Made by a program: the position numbers and the translations under genes. Shown here one piece after another: positions 1 through 13,254 of a stretch of 64,000 nucleotides of DNA (position 1 is its first letter; each line of letters opens with the position of its first letter). Source of the DNA: Cordilura impudica (lineage: Eukaryota > Arthropoda > Insecta > Diptera > Scathophagidae). Location of the stretch: assembly GCA_963682025.1 (NCBI GenBank), contig OY821519.1:15902378-15966377 (forward strand). The letters are read 5' to 3'. The notes under the pieces are model-generated. The model did no database searches, had not been told where the DNA came from, and saw only the letters and a list, made by a program, of their open reading frames with translations.

Positions 1-21
1 ATGGATCAGAAAGAACACCTG

Positions 22-248
22 AGGGCAAATCGTCGCAGTCGATATCGAGTAAAATCAATCGAAGTTCCATATTTTGGTTTATTATTTAAAGAAGACGGGC
101 AATCGTCCGACCTCGTTTAACTTTTACTATTAACTATGGACCATAACTCGTTATCTATGGCAGAGTTAAATTGCTCTTAGTATTTTATTTTAGAAAATAA
201 AAAATTTCGATAGAAAAATTTATATGACGAATGCGACGATTCGACCCC
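22..248 (-). mobile_element. MITE family D, copy 1
   Basis: This non-coding repeat of about 230 bp is closely similar to the blocks at 5579-5811 and 40543-40773 but lies in the opposite orientation. One end reads like GGCAAATCGTCGCAGTCG followed by GATATCGAG; the other reads ATGCGACGATTCGACCCC. The two ends are imperfect inverted repeats. No coding capacity is visible. The class (MITE) is inferred from size, inverted ends and copy number. Confidence 0.7.
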
Positions 249-249
249 T

Positions 250-420
250 ATTTGGTCAAAATGTCAAATTTTGACCCCCCTCTAACTCAGAGAGTTCTTC
301 ACTGATATTGTTGAAAAATTGTGTTTAAACTACTGTCCAATAGGACTTACTTTGGTGCAGATTTCATCGGAAGACATCGGTTTCAAAAGTTGGGTCACTT
401 GACATGAAGCGCCCCATATG
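250..420 (-). repeat. Solo arm of the foldback element seen at 9.7 kb
   Basis: This stretch matches the right arm of the inverted repeat at 10390-10698. Shared blocks include CTCTAACTCAGAGAGTTCT, AAGACATCGGTTTCAAAAGT and GCGCCCCATAT. Only one arm is present, abutting the MITE at 22-248, so it is a fragment. Confidence 0.75.
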
Positions 421-3400
421 TTAAAAACTTTAAATCGATTTTCTCGCAAACAACATTTTTGAAGTCCGTGAACATCATAACTCAAAATCTACTTGACAGA
501 TCCTTTTGAAATTTTATACACTATTTCTACACATAAATTACCAGGAAATCACAAATATTTTTTTTACCATTTTTTACAACAAATTCACTGAAATTTTATA
601 GCAAAAATCGTGTTTTTCACTTCAAAATGCTGCCAACAATAAAACAAAAATGTAAAAAAAAACTTCGTGATTACCCTCGGGAAAATTATCACCTTTTAAA
701 CGCATTTAAATTTTTTTTAATTTCATATAATCCGGTAACGAGTTATGATGTTCACCGCAAAATAACTTTTTTTCGAGGCGCGGAGATTCGCTGTCACGGA
801 CTTATTAAAATTTTTAATTAAAATATTTTTCAAAGATACTTTAATAAATAATCCAACATTATTCATATCTTAAAAAAAAAAATATCAAAATACGCCTTTT
901 CTGCCTTTAACCCCACCTTAATACAAATATATGTATTGTTAATTCAGAATAGAATAGAATAGAGGAAAATCTTATGTCTGATTGTAGACACTGAATTTTT
1001 ACGAGAAATTTTTAATGTAGGATATTTGAACTGGCATTTTCAGTTATCATTTTACTATTCTTTATAAAACTAGCAAACACTGTGGGTGAAGAGTGTTGCA
1101 CAGTGTTGAGCAGTTGATCAATTAGAAAAAGAAATGTGTTCAGAAGTCTTTGCTATGAATATAGTCTTGTAGTCTTATTTATTTTTTTAAATAAAAAAAA
1201 TTATTTTAAAATATGAGTTTTTCAAAAAGTTTAACCTTCTAAGCTGAATTTTAGAATTTTGTAATTTCAAATATATATTTAAATATTGTATTAAAACCAA
1301 AACGTTCCTTTTGTTCCTTTATAAAATTACCGCCCATGAGTACGACATAAAATACCTCAAGATCCTGATTATCCTTTGTAACTTTGTCAAATTTGTTTAA
1401 TGTGTGTTTATTACATCCAAAAATCATCAGTCCAACAACAATTGTGTAGCACCGTTTTTAGTCATAGTCCCCATTTAGAGTTGCATCCCGATATTCATTT
1501 TAAACTTTCGATTAATGTCTATGTATGTCTCTGATAATTTTTGATTCTAATACCCTTTCCCGAAACTCATGGCTAAGGGTATCGTCTAGTCCGACTATAA
1601 TTTTCTTAATTGTTTTTATGTGTAAACCGCATGTTAATGTGCAAAAAATTTTAAGTTTTAAAAAATATATTACCATAAGGTGGTTTCATTATTATTTCGA
1701 TGCAACATTTGCCTGTGATACAAATAATAATCATAATATTTTTATCATATCTGAATATAATAGGAAATGTTTTTTTTTTTTTTTTCATTACATATAATAT
1801 ATTTTTGAATCTTTAAAATTTCTCTACACATTTTTATTATTGTATTAACTTGTCATTTTTCAAACAATTTTTTCACTTTTGCTTTCAAACAACATTGGAA
1901 AAACATTTAAAAAAAAAATCGAATGTTATCACTTGACAATATCTCGCTAATTGAACTTTTTCACTTAATTGTATTTACAGTTTTAAGTGTATCAGAGTTT
2001 TGAAAGGATTTAAACTAGTTTCTAACTACTCTTGCTTAAAAATATTAGGAGACAAACTCTCTATCTATACACTCTATCTATGCACCGATGAACCAAATAA
2101 AGCCAGAGATAAAAAACAGGCATAAGCGACGATACTAAAAAATATTTAAATATATTGAAATTTATAATTTAAGCAAAAACAGAAGATAAAAGTGTTAAAT
2201 ATAAAAGTTTAAACAAAACAAAAACATACTTTAAATATTAAATATTAAAAAAAAATTGTTAAACCTAACTTTGCAATATACACATTATAAATAAATAATG
2301 GTATAATTATTAAGAAAAAAAAAAGTAAAAGCTACAAAAAAAAACGTTGAGTTGTTCTATTTGTTGCATTAAAAAAAACACAAAAAGTTAATGTTAATCA
2401 TATTTTTCGTTTTTTCTAAGTCGTTTAAAACAAACTAAATCAACAATTCAATGGTTAAAGTTGTTTAGAAATGATTTTTCTCGTAAGTCATTCTTGAATA
2501 CTACTAAATAAAATAGAAAAAAATCTATTTGATTGATGAACAAATAAAAATTAATTTTTTTTTTTTTATATAATTTAAAAAACAAACAAATTTTGAATGT
2601 CATGTTGGCTATTTTGAAATATAGCGAAGTCATTTTAAATATAACTAACGACATAATTAAATGAAAAACTTTATAAATAAAAACAAAACTTTTTAAAAGT
2701 AATTAAACCACATTTTTTTTTTGTTTATTTATTAAATAAAATAAAATTAGAAGGGGAAAACTTGAATTCATGAAGTTTAAAAAAAAAAGAGATTAAAACA
2801 AAAAAGTGTTTATCAATTTTGAAAATAAATATAATTATTATTACTATTACATACTTAGTATATTTAAGTACGTTTTTCATTATTATTTAAAAAACAATAT
2901 CTTCAAAGAAAACACAGTGACTTGTTTATAAGTTTTTAATTGAAATAATTCTATAACGATAAATGTCACAACTTGCCTGAGAAAAAATTTACCGATTTAT
3001 TATTACTATTCTGAAAATCAAAATGAATAAATTTGAATAAATTTTTTTGATACAAATTATTTAATTATTTTTGAAACACTTGGCGAAATTTAATTGAACG
3101 CACCGAAATGAGACGGAACTTTTGAATTTTATTTATATAACAAATTTTAAATTTTTTCATGGAAATTTAAAGATTCTGTGTAATAAAATTATAAAAATTT
3201 TTCCTATACAAAAAAGAATCTAAATGTGAGACTTCCTATGGAACTAGATTGCTAGATTTTAGATATATTTTTTATAACAACATAGTTTTTTTTTTGTGAC
3301 TTTTCCTATTGAAAATACTATCGGTACAATTATAAAGTCAGAGGTTATTTTGCAGTTCTGGATTACAAAGCCTTTTATATATTCAAATTACTTTGTAAGT

Positions 3401-4099
3401 GACTATTTTTCATGTTCATTAAAAGTTACAACGCTGGAGTAACATAATTTAACTGTAGGTTCTTCACCAGTAAGTTGAAGAATTGGTACGACATCTGTGA
3501 GGATGGTGACTAGTGTGGCCCTTAACAATATTTAATATTTTAAAAGTTAAAATTTTGCTGCTCCCAACCCCTGATCCTGTTCAAATGATGAAAAATAAGG
3601 GCTATGCAAAATTTCAGCTTAATCAGTTAACGTTTAGGCGACCCTCAAAGAACTTAAAGTAATGCATATTGATTAATTCCATTACAAACATGTATATTCT
3701 TCCTTAGCTCCTAGCTTGTCCGTTACTTCTAAGACAAATGTATGTGGAATTGTCTGGTCTTCCCAGCAACTGTTTAAAAAATTTCAAATCAAATTTCCCC
3801 AAAGTTAATTAAAAAAAAAAAAAATTCAAAATAGCATGAAAAATTTAGACACATTTGATTTTTAATAATAAATCACATAACTTCGTTAAGAGCAAAGCGT
3901 TTTTATTTACTATAATACTTTTGATAGAATTAAAACATAATGTAAGCGAAATAACAATAAATATTATTTTTTCGTAAGTGAAGATTTAGTAGCAATTGCT
4001 TCTCCGTTTCATCTTTTGTAAGAATATTATTATAATCTTGAATGAGTTTGTTACCTCTGAAATTTTTCAATTCCACTCTTATAACCAACATCATCTTTC
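421..4099. other. AT-rich intergenic DNA without a recognisable gene
   Basis: Only short chance open frames occur here. Between about 1450 and 1610 there is a faint reverse-oriented remnant of the INE-1-like family (AGTCATAGTCCCCAT, then GTCTAGTCCGACTATAATTT). The rest is A/T-rich sequence with many homopolymer runs. I see no other feature. Confidence 0.6.
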
Positions 4100-5200
4100 C
4101 ATGTTGAAGGGTCTTTGTACAGAAAATCGGAGCTGATAAAAAATCTCGTAAAGAAATTTTTTATACTAGAAGTTTAAAAAGACGGAAACTTGATTTTGGG
4201 AAATGATGAAAAATCGTTTGGCTGAAGAATGTATCACTTAAATTGATTTGTATCTTCTTCCTGTTCTTCACTTCCTTTAACCTCCAGCATAACTTGAGCC
4301 ATACTTGCCTTAACATCTATTGGAACATTGTCATCAAAACAGGAAAGAGCCATAGTTTCGGGAACTAAGTACCAAAGATGTTTTGAAAATTTTTTTTGCA
4401 GTAGGGTGCATGAAAGTCATGATAGGGTACTTTAATTGCATCTGGTGACAAGAACCATGCTCGAACATACACTCGAGCAAGAAAAGTACATGTTCTTCTT
4501 AAGGAATTCTTCTCCCTATGAGATAATTTAAATTGATCTTGAAATAATATATTTTAAATGCATAGATTGCTTTTGACATCCAAATAGTATGACTCGAATA
4601 TACACTCGAGCAAAAAAAGTACATATTCTTCTTAAGGAATCCTTCTCCCTATGAGATAATTAAAATTGATCCTGAAATAGTACATTTTAAATGCATAGAT
4701 TGCTTTTGACATCCAAATAGCATGACTTACAGCTCCTGGTATATGAAACGATATGCCATTCTTTGGAATGCCTCCAAAAAAGATCATTGTTAACTCCAAC
4801 AATTCTGGATAATCATCTCGCAGTTATTTATGAGTAGCAAGCTGATCTTCAATAAAATGAATAATAGTAGAGCGGATATTTTAAGATACTTCATTTTTAT
4901 CAGTAATGTAAACATTTTTGTCAATTTTAGCCCAAGTTTAGCTCAAGTTTTTCATCTGATTGAGCTATGTCAAAGAGATCGTCCATTTTTTCTATGAAAA
5001 GAACTCTTTTTGTTTTTCTTTACCCGATGTTCTATTCAAGTTTTTTTGTAAACGTTTCCATCCATCATATAGTTTAAATAACTTATCAATGCAGTGATCA
5101 GTTCTTTTAGAAAGAATTCGTGCTTTTTGCCAAAAAAAAATGGAAACTTTCTTTCGTTGTAAGATTTACAACTTTCACATTGTAGAAAAAACGCTTAAAA
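4100..5200 (-). pseudogene. Decayed gene of a multicopy arthropod mobile-type protein
   Basis: Read on the minus strand, several short stretches fall in the order expected of one protein. An N-terminal part resembles KARIPSKRTDHCIDKLF and then a degraded DLFDIAQSD-like segment. A middle part near 4830-4730 reads YPELLELTMIFFGGIPKNG and then HIPGAVSHAIWMSKAIY. A later part near 4510-4440 has MFEHGSCHQM. Frames are broken by stops and shifts, and an internal 133-bp duplication (4461-4727) interrupts it. From memory these motifs belong to a poorly characterised protein family repeated in insect, crustacean and cnidarian genomes, presumably transposon-borne. A fragment of apparently the same family lies at 28714-29015. 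The function is unknown. Confidence 0.5.
4461..4727. repeat. 133-bp tandem duplication
   Basis: Two near-identical units (4461-4593 and 4594-4727) both begin TCGAAYATACACTCGAGCAA and end TTGACATCCAAATAG. The duplication lies inside the decayed mobile gene on the minus strand. Confidence 0.85.
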
Positions 5201-5578
5201 CCTCTTTTTTCGAAGGTAGTTTGGATCCGACGATTTGATTGGAAATATAACCAACAATAGAGACATAAAAATCTTTTCTAAACTTGTAGAATGAACTATC
5301 TGAAAAAGTTGACGCCATTTAAAAGTCTAGGAAATTCTTCGTTCGCTAAAATAGTCAAGTCTATTCTGAAATGAAAATTGCAAAATTAATCAAAAATAAT
5401 CATATTTAATTAAAAAAAAAGAGTTCTGATGCTGCTGATAAATGAAGACTTTTATATATTTGAGAATAATATTTTGGAATATCAGAACAAGTTGGTTGAA
5501 CCACTGAATACATTTCAATCAGTTGTTGTCATTACCGACTAAAGTAATTCGGTTGTAAAAATGGATATTTCAAATCAG

Positions 5579-5811
5579 GAGCCAAATCACCGCATTCGTT
5601 ATCGAAATTTTTCGATCGAAATCAATTTTTTATTTCCCAAAATAAAATGCTTGGAATAATTTTTCTTTTTCACAGTTGAGGAATTATGGCCTCTGATTAA
5701 GAAGAAAAGCGAAGCGTGGTCGAGCGTTTGTCCATCTTCTTCAAATAATAAACCAAAATATGGAATTTCATTTTATTTAAACTCGATATCGAATGTGGTG
5801 ATTTGGCCCCA
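5579..5811 (+). mobile_element. MITE family D, copy 2
   Basis: The left end reads CAAATCACCGCATTCGTTATCG and the right end ATATCGAATGTGGTGATTTGGCCCC; they are imperfect inverted repeats of one another. Length and internal sequence match the copies at 22-248 and 40543-40773. No coding capacity is seen. Confidence 0.75.
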
Positions 5812-8800
5812 GAATGAAAATAAACAAAGTATTTTTTTTTTTTTTTTTTAGTTCATAGAGTTCTGATGCTGCCATCTAGTAAGAACTTAATAAAGCATTT
5901 CAGTCCCTCTTCTGGAAAATTATTCATTTATACATTAAATATTAAATAACAATAATATCTTGAAAAATAACTTTACATATGACAATTTCAAAACGTCATG
6001 GTCGATGAGGGCCGACTTAATGAAGTCCGATTTAGCTAACATTTTGCACATGTCTTGTTTCTGTTGATTGGAACAGGATAAGGGGTTGGGAGCTAAGCTT
6101 TGCGAAAGTTAAAAAATAACGGCCACACTAATGGCAACGTTTACCTTTTCTCGATTCGGATAATCGGAAATAGTTTTATAGTCGAGAAAAAGATAATTTG
6201 TGTTAAAAGATTTGCAACTAGATTGCAAACCATAGGTAATAATGCTAGAGTTGCAAATTTAATAACATGGTCGCATTCGTTATCGAATTTTCTTATCGAT
6301 ACTTTTTTGGTTATCATAATATAATTCTAAGAAAGAGAATGAAAGTGAAACAAAGTCTGACCAAAGTGCGTCTTTTAATTAATTATTCAAATATGTAATT
6401 TCAATTGATGTTACTCCAAATGGAAAGCGGCGTTTCGGCGTTTATAATCAATTAACATTGAACAAATTAAAAATTTAAATAATATTTTACAAAACTCTTT
6501 TCGGATAGTTTCAATAGCCGTTTATTTTTAAACTGACCTAAGTTAAATCTCACAATACATCAAATTACCCAAAAACCGAATTTGTTAGATATCGTAATGA
6601 TGTAATTTCGATAACTTTGCTCGATAATTGCAATGTCAAGAGAAAGAAAATGACAGTATTAAAAGCTAATTATATTTCATGATCATTTGATATAGCGATA
6701 TAGAAAATAACATCAGAAATATTACCTAATATAATTAATATAAATATTTAGGTTATTTTGTAGAAACTTGATTCGAACAGTATCGCCAACAAGACTGTAT
6801 GGTGGTTTATTGGATAATAATAGCAGTCATTAAAATTTAATAAAATTTTCTTATTAAAATAAAACGGCTATAACTATGTTAACACCATTTTTTATTAAGT
6901 TATGCTTGTTCATTGTATAATAAAAATGACTTAAACCTTGTGCTTCGAGTTAGATTTTGAAATTTGCAAATTTTGCACAAAAAAAAAATTAAGTAATTAA
7001 AAACAACTAAAAGTTAATATATATAAATTTAAAAATTATAATAAACACTTAATTGTATTGGGTATTTTGAAAAAAAAAAAAATAAAAAATTACTGAAGAC
7101 TTTCATGTTTCCGATTTGGTGCGCATATTATTCACTTTATTAAACAGGGCGGACTTAAAGTGAACCAATAACTCAAAACTAAAATTAGAAATTTGGCAAA
7201 AAAAATTGTGTTTTTGAACCAATTTTTATAAAAAAAAATTGAGTAATTCAGGCAGAAAAATACGAACGGCAAAGCTGGCAGTATGTAAGATTTTAAATTT
7301 TAGAGTACTGTGTCATCCCAAACATAATAACACCGATTGTTTTTTTAAGACGTTGGCAAAGCCTTGGCTAGTCAAATTTTAAAATACTTTGACAATGTCT
7401 AAATGAGATTTTCATATTCGGATTTGCTAGTTTGAAAATAAAAATATTGCCAAGGTTCTAGTAAAATTGGTAAAGCGGACCCAACACTTACTTAATCAGA
7501 GCTCTATATATATTTAATTTCATAAACAGTTGTAAATTTAGCACTGGGAAAACAATTGTAAAGCATTCTAAGCAAGTGCTCTAAGTTTCTTTTATTTCAC
7601 CAACAGTTTTAAATTTAGCATAACCAGTACTGGCAGTACCGCTTAAGAAAGTTTTCAAAGCGTTTTCAGTAAAAGCTTTACGTTTTGTATCATAGGCAAT
7701 CAGTAGTCTCTCTCAGAACAAAAAAATTCTTTTGTTACAAATAAATTTCAAAAAATTATTAAAATAATTTTTGATTTCTATGCCATTATTTTCACCCACC
7801 ACCAAATATTTTTTATTTAAATTTAATAGAGAATTTTTGAAAAACGTTTTTTTTTAAATACTTTTACAAGCATAAAATAAATTAATTGCAAGGCATATTT
7901 TAAAAATTATAGAATTATTTGCTTAAAAACATTAAACAATCCACTGTTTAAATCATCACCATCCATAAAAAAAAACTTTAATTTTAATTTAGCCAAAAAT
8001 AATTTATAATAAATAAACATATTTTAATTTACAGTTACAAACTCTAAGAGAACGTTTATTGAAATATTATCCCGGTCGTCTATAATTTCAAATAAAGAAT
8101 CAAGAATTTCAAATCAACGCAAATATCTCAGAACTGAATTATTTAATACAAAATGAATTAATTAAGAACTATATAAAAATCTCTCAACTCTATAATCAAA
8201 ATTTTATAAAATTTTCACCATTTTTTTTTTTTTTTATTGTTATTATTTTGTTTGCATTAATAGAGAATGGATGGAAATTTTGTATAACATTTTGTATTGT
8301 CTGCCTTATGGAGAATGAATTTGTGTGGTTTGATGCAAACGCATTTTCGCTTTAATGTAAATTTATCTTTATAAAGATATTTTTTTGGTTTCATTTGTTT
8401 AATTTACTATTCTTTTACATTGTATTTTTTCTTTACCGTTTTTTTTTTTTATAAATTATAATAAATTAATTAAAAAAAAAAACAACAACTATATAATTAA
8501 AATTTAACTAAAAAAAACTTATTGTAAATATTACTATATACGGACACTTTTTTCAAACAAAATATTACAAATATGGGAAAAAAGCATAAAAATATTTCAC
8601 CACAAACAAATTCCTATACAATTGAATTATACAAAAAAATTATAATCCTAAAAACAAAGAGTTAAATGGAAAACATTTCAAATAATTACAAAAAAAAATT
8701 AAAGATGCTAGATATAAGAAGCAAAGAATAAAAAATAAAAAGCAACATAAAAAACTACAAAAAATATATTGTTTTATTAAATTTTTCTTTCTTTTAAAGA

Positions 8801-8930
8801 AAATTCATTTAAGAATTTTTAAATTTTGAAGTACGAGTATAATAAGATAAGTAAGGTAAGTAAGATTTAGTTGAAGTTCCAATGTGACTGGTGTCCAATT
8901 GATGTTAAGGGGATTTAAACATCTTTGTAT
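5812..8930. other. AT-rich intergenic DNA without a recognisable gene
   Basis: No convincing open frame, RNA gene or long repeat was found. A short piece near 6262-6305 (GGTCGCATTCGTTATCGAAT) echoes the ends of MITE family D. The remainder is A/T-rich with poly(A) and poly(T) runs. Confidence 0.55.
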
Positions 8931-9360
8931 ATATCTGTGGTCACAAGCGATAACCGCCTAAGTTGACTTAAGAACGATTTGAGTTAAGTATGCTATCATG
9001 TTCTACTAAAAACGCTTTATATTTCTGTGAAATCCCCATTTCTCTAACACTGTTTATTAAAAAGTTATTAATGAAAACATACTGGCCTAAGTCGTAATGA
9101 AACCTTATTACATTTATATAAACAGTTATTTTTCTCGCAAGCATGATTTTCGACGGTTTAAGTTATGTATGCTATCACATTCTACTAAAAACGCTTTATA
9201 TTTACGTTTAATCCCCAATTCTCTAACACTATTAAAAAGTTATTAATGAAAACATACTGACCTAAGTCGTAATGAAGCCCCATTGTATTTATATAAAAAG
9301 TTATTTTTCTCGAAAGCATGATTTTCGACTTAGGCGGTTAATGCTTGTGACCACAGATAT
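8931..9360. mobile_element. 430-bp MITE with internal duplication
   Basis: The ends form inverted repeats of about 33 bp, starting ATATCTGTGGTCACAAGC and closing GCTTGTGACCACAGATAT. The body consists of two direct repeats of about 180 bp (roughly 8976-9155 and 9156-9335), each carrying GCTATCA, TTCTACTAAAAACGC and AAAGTTATTAATGAAAACAT. It is non-coding. The MITE call follows from the inverted ends and size. Confidence 0.8.
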
Positions 9361-9423
9361 TATCTGCCGCCTACAACTTCTTAAATACAATTTTAAATGA
9401 ATTTTAATAAAACATTCATTCAA

Positions 9424-11162
9424 AGCTATGTTCACACGAAGAGGAAAATTCGATGTTTGCTCTCTCATTCACGGTTCGCGTCCCAATCATGATTGAATCT
9501 ACATGTTTCGCCATACAAATTTTTTAGAGCGAACCATCTTGGTTCATTTTGAACCTTGTTGCTAACCACGAAAAATTTACTGTCATCTCCAATTTTGATA
9601 CAAAATTATCGCTAGTTTATCTGAACTAGCTGTCAAAAAACTATAAACAAAGAAAAAAAACAAAAAATTAATGTGTGCAAAAAAATAAAAAGATTTAACG
9701 AATATAAAGTATATATTTTCATATATGGGGCGTTTCATGTCAAGTGATCCAACTTTTGAAACCGATGTCTTTCAATCAGGTTGAAATTTTCACCAAGGTT
9801 AGTCCTATTGGATAGTAGTTTAGGCACAATTTTTCAACAAGATCCGTCCAGAACTCTCTGTGTTAGAGAGGGTCAAAATATGACATTTTACCAAACAGGT
9901 GTTTTTTCTCATCCATGTAGCTTTTTAAATATTGTTCTTAGCAAAATTTGTCCAAAATAGTTTAGATAGCTATTTCTTCAGTCTTTCGGAAAAAAAATAA
10001 AAAATTTTTTTTGACTTATTTTTGCAAAATCAAAAATTTTTTGACTTTTTTCAAAAAAGGAAATTTTTTTTTTCTCAATAGAAAGCTTAGGGTTTTTCCT
10101 TCAAGAGCTTGGTGGTCGCTTAGTGGTATGCGAGTGGGATATCTATCAAAGAAAATATTTTGTAACTCAAGACAACGGTTTTTCAGTTTTTACCATATGC
10201 ACTAATTTGAATTGTTTCCTATTAGTGTGTAAGTGTTTCTAAAACCTAAAAAATAAAGCATATACTGAGAAACTAGACAAATTAACCTTTCCGACGGTAT
10301 GTAACATACCTAACTAAAATTTCATACCTTCGATACTGTAATATCCACAATATGTTAACCTTTTTTGAAAAAAAAAAGTAAAAACAACTTTTCAAAAAAA
10401 AAGTCAAAAAAACTTTATTTTTAAAAAAAAATTTTTTTCCGAAAGACTGAAGAAATAGCTATCTAAACTATTTGGGACAAATTTTGCTGAGGATAATAGG
10501 TAAAAAGTTACATGGATGAGAAAAAAACACCTGTTTGGGTAAAATGTCAAATTTTGACCCCCTCTAACTCAGAGAGTTCTGGACCGATCTTGTTGAAAAA
10601 TTGCGTCTAAACTAGTATCCAATAGGACTAAATTTCATCCTGATCGAAAGACATCGGTTTCAAAAGTTGGATCACTTGATATGAAACGCCCCATATATAT
10701 TTAAAAAAATGAAATAGTGAAACGCAAAGTGTAGAAGGATGTCTCCAAATATTTGCACAAAAAATATAAACGTCAAAATGAAACAAGAACAATCGTCTGA
10801 ACACGAAGGTTCGCAATCGTAATTCAGAGGGCGAACCAAGTGGTTCATTGTGTCGTCTGAACATAGATATATACCTTTTATTTGTTAAATGTTTCTATTT
10901 ATTTTATTGCATACATTAATTTTTTGTTTTTTCTTTTTTTATATATTTTTGACAGCTAGTTCAGATACACTAGCGATAATTTTGTTTATCAAAATTGGAT
11001 ATGACAGAAAATTCTTTGTGGTTCACAACTAGGTTCAAAATGAACCAAGTTGGTTCGCTCTCAAAATTTTGTATGGCGAATCATGTAGATTCAATCATGA
11101 TTGAGGAGTGAACCGTGAATGAGAGAGGTAACCTCGAATCTTGCTGTCCGTCTGAACATAGC
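9424..11162. mobile_element. Outer foldback element with arms of about 220 bp
   Basis: The left arm (9424-9650) starts GCTATGTTCACACG and the right arm (about 10946-11162) ends CGTCTGAACATAGC, its reverse complement. Within the arms, blocks such as ATTCACGGTTC, AATCATGATTGAATCTACATG and GAACTAGCTGTCAAAAA are mirrored. It resembles foldback/MITE elements, and I see no transposase. A second foldback element (9721-10698) is inserted in its centre. A further partial inward repeat occurs near 10787-10868 (GTCTGAACACGAAGGTTCG). Confidence 0.85.
9721..10698. mobile_element. Inner foldback element with arms of about 300 bp
   Basis: The element begins ATATGGGGCGTTTCATGTCA and ends with the mirrored GATATGAAACGCCCCATAT. 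The arms (about 9721-10025 and 10390-10698) are near-complementary throughout, including AGATAGCTATTTCTTCAGTC and its complement. The central 360 bp is A/T-rich with no meaningful coding frame. A lone arm of the same family sits at 250-420. Confidence 0.88.
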
Positions 11163-12271
11163 ATTACCTAGTAATGTTTCGATTTTCCGGTCTTCTGGAT
11201 TAATTTTACAAAAGGTGTGCAAAAAAGAAAATTTTGAATAAAACAAGTAAGGCTTGGGCACGAAAATTAACAGTTTATTTAATTAAAATTATTATTTTTT
11301 TTACCTTGAAAAATATGATGAAATATTTTGTCCATATATTATCAATATTTGAGCTCTTATATTTGAAAGTGGTCCACTTATATTATAAATTCTTTTTGTT
11401 TATAAATCAAACTAAAGAATTTTGGATATAAAATGTTATCACAAAAAAAAAAATTTAAAGTGGAATAAGTCCATTCCTAATAATTATAAAAATTATCTTA
11501 TTCCAATTATTTTTATTTATTACGCTGTGCTTTAGCAGTGTCAACAAGAACATTGTGAACAAGATTACGGTATTATTGCTCTGATGAAGTAAGTTCACTG
11601 TTATTGTTAATTTTCTTTCGCAAGTCAGACTGTTTAAAATTTAAACAGACAGCAATAAAGAAGAAATAAGATTACATTTTATAATTTCTTATTTTTAGTT
11701 ATCTTGACAAAGGAATTTATATTTTATTTATATCGTCTTTGTAATATTGCTGAGCATAATTCTTAATGAACTTGGTTATTGGAGTATTCAAATGTCTGCA
11801 TTTAATTTATAATTTGTACATTAAAAGTCCATTTCAGTGAAACTAATGTCTACAAAATTTTGGGATTAAATTTCCTCTTGTTTTTATTTCTTTAATATGA
11901 TGTTATTTTTAGTTATCTTGACAAAGGAATTTACATTTTATTTATATCGTCTTTTTAACATGGCTGAATATAATATTGAATATATATACTGGATTATTCG
12001 AGTGTTTAAATGTCTTCATTTTAATTATAATTTTTTACATTAAAAAATCCATTTATTAAAATATGTTATTTTTGAAAAAAACAGATTATTTTTTAGAAAA
12101 ATATTGGCACTTTTTAAGAAAAATTCGAATATTAATTTGATCTTGGGCTTGATTAATTTCTAATTCAATCATTAAAATGCTAAAGATCGAAAATAATATT
12201 TTTATATTTGCAAAAATAAAAAATAAATTAAAAATAAGCCGTTAACGCAAAATGTGAGTTTAACAAAAATA
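11163..12271. repeat. Intergenic DNA with a 145-bp direct repeat
   Basis: Two direct copies, about 11691-11840 and 11907-12060, both begin TTTTTAGTTATCTTGACAAA and end in a CATTAAAA..CCATTT block. No gene is recognised in the rest of the stretch. Confidence 0.7.
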
Positions 12272-12322
12272 AGTAGTAGTAGTAGTAGTAGTAGTAGTAT
12301 AGTAGTAGTAGTAGTAGTAGTA
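12272..12322 (+). repeat. (AGT)n microsatellite
   Basis: About 17 AGT triplets with a single interruption (TATAGT) at about 12298-12302. Confidence 0.95.
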
Positions 12323-12599
12323 TGCAATGTGTACTCAAATGCAAACATATGTATTTCAAAGGTGTTTTAATATTTTAGTTTGTTATAGTGGAAAAAGCTT
12401 AAATAGTAAAAATGTTTTACTTGGATTCCCATTAGGTTGGTTTCAGCAACGGTATATGAACTTAACTAATTATCAAACAAACTGCTACATATGTGCTTTT
12501 GGTTACTGGTGGGGATTGGTTATTCGACCCGAAAAAGCTGTATGACCTGTTTGCAGAAAATAGATTATGTGCTGAAACAAATGTGTCAATATTTTGTGC

Positions 12600-13090
12600 T
12601 TTATTTAAAATAAAAACATTTGATTTTGAGCTTGATTAATTTCTACCTAAATCAAAAATGCGAATATTTCGGGGAGAAAAGCATCTCAAAAAATCAATTG
12701 CTCCAACTCTATCTTAAGAAAAGTGAAAAAGGAGGAAGATCTAAAATTGTATAAAGTACAGAAGGTGTCGGATCGAAACTCCAAGAAGAATATAGAGGCA
12801 AAATAACGTGCTAAATTTATACATTCCATATTGTTATTACAATAAATTGGCTATTGAATAGTACAAAAAAATAATGTCAATTTCGTACTAAGACATGCAA
12901 ATCTACCCAATTGTCCAGAACTAAGGCCCATAGAAAAATATTGCACCCTTACAAATGGAGTGATATAGAGCACAAAACAAGGCACCAAGAATAACACACT
13001 TTTTCCACGGAAATGGTCTGTTTCCAGCAAAACAATCACTGACAGTACTATAAAAGCGCTTATGGGTGGTATTCCGAAAAACTTAGTTTT
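12600..13090 (+). pseudogene. Decayed Tc1/mariner-superfamily transposase fragment
   Basis: On the + strand, stretches in different frames match the C-terminal catalytic region of a DDE transposase. Near 12850-12960 the sequence can be read as a WYTAK-NVNFV-like segment and then LPNCPELRPIEKY, where the E of PIE is the third catalytic acid of this type. Near 13010-13080 it reads KTITDSTIKALMGGIPKN, a typical C-terminal segment. Upstream acids and the N-terminal DNA-binding part are not recognisable and several frameshifts are needed. It is a dead fragment; the precise family (maT- or pogo-like) is not settled. Confidence 0.6.
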
Positions 13091-13254
13091 CGTTTAAAAG
13101 TTATTGGGATTTATTTGTGCTAAAACTTTTATATAGTTGCTTGAAAAAGTATCCGTACACTAAACAATAAAAATTTTAAATTTTAATAAAATAATTTCAA
13201 TTGCGAACTTATTACCATCAACACATTGGTTATTTTGCAGTCCGTTCCTACTAA

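Noticed and set aside
10628..10864. A 78-codon minus-strand frame
   Set aside because: It spans the junction of the two nested foldback elements and has no recognisable domain.
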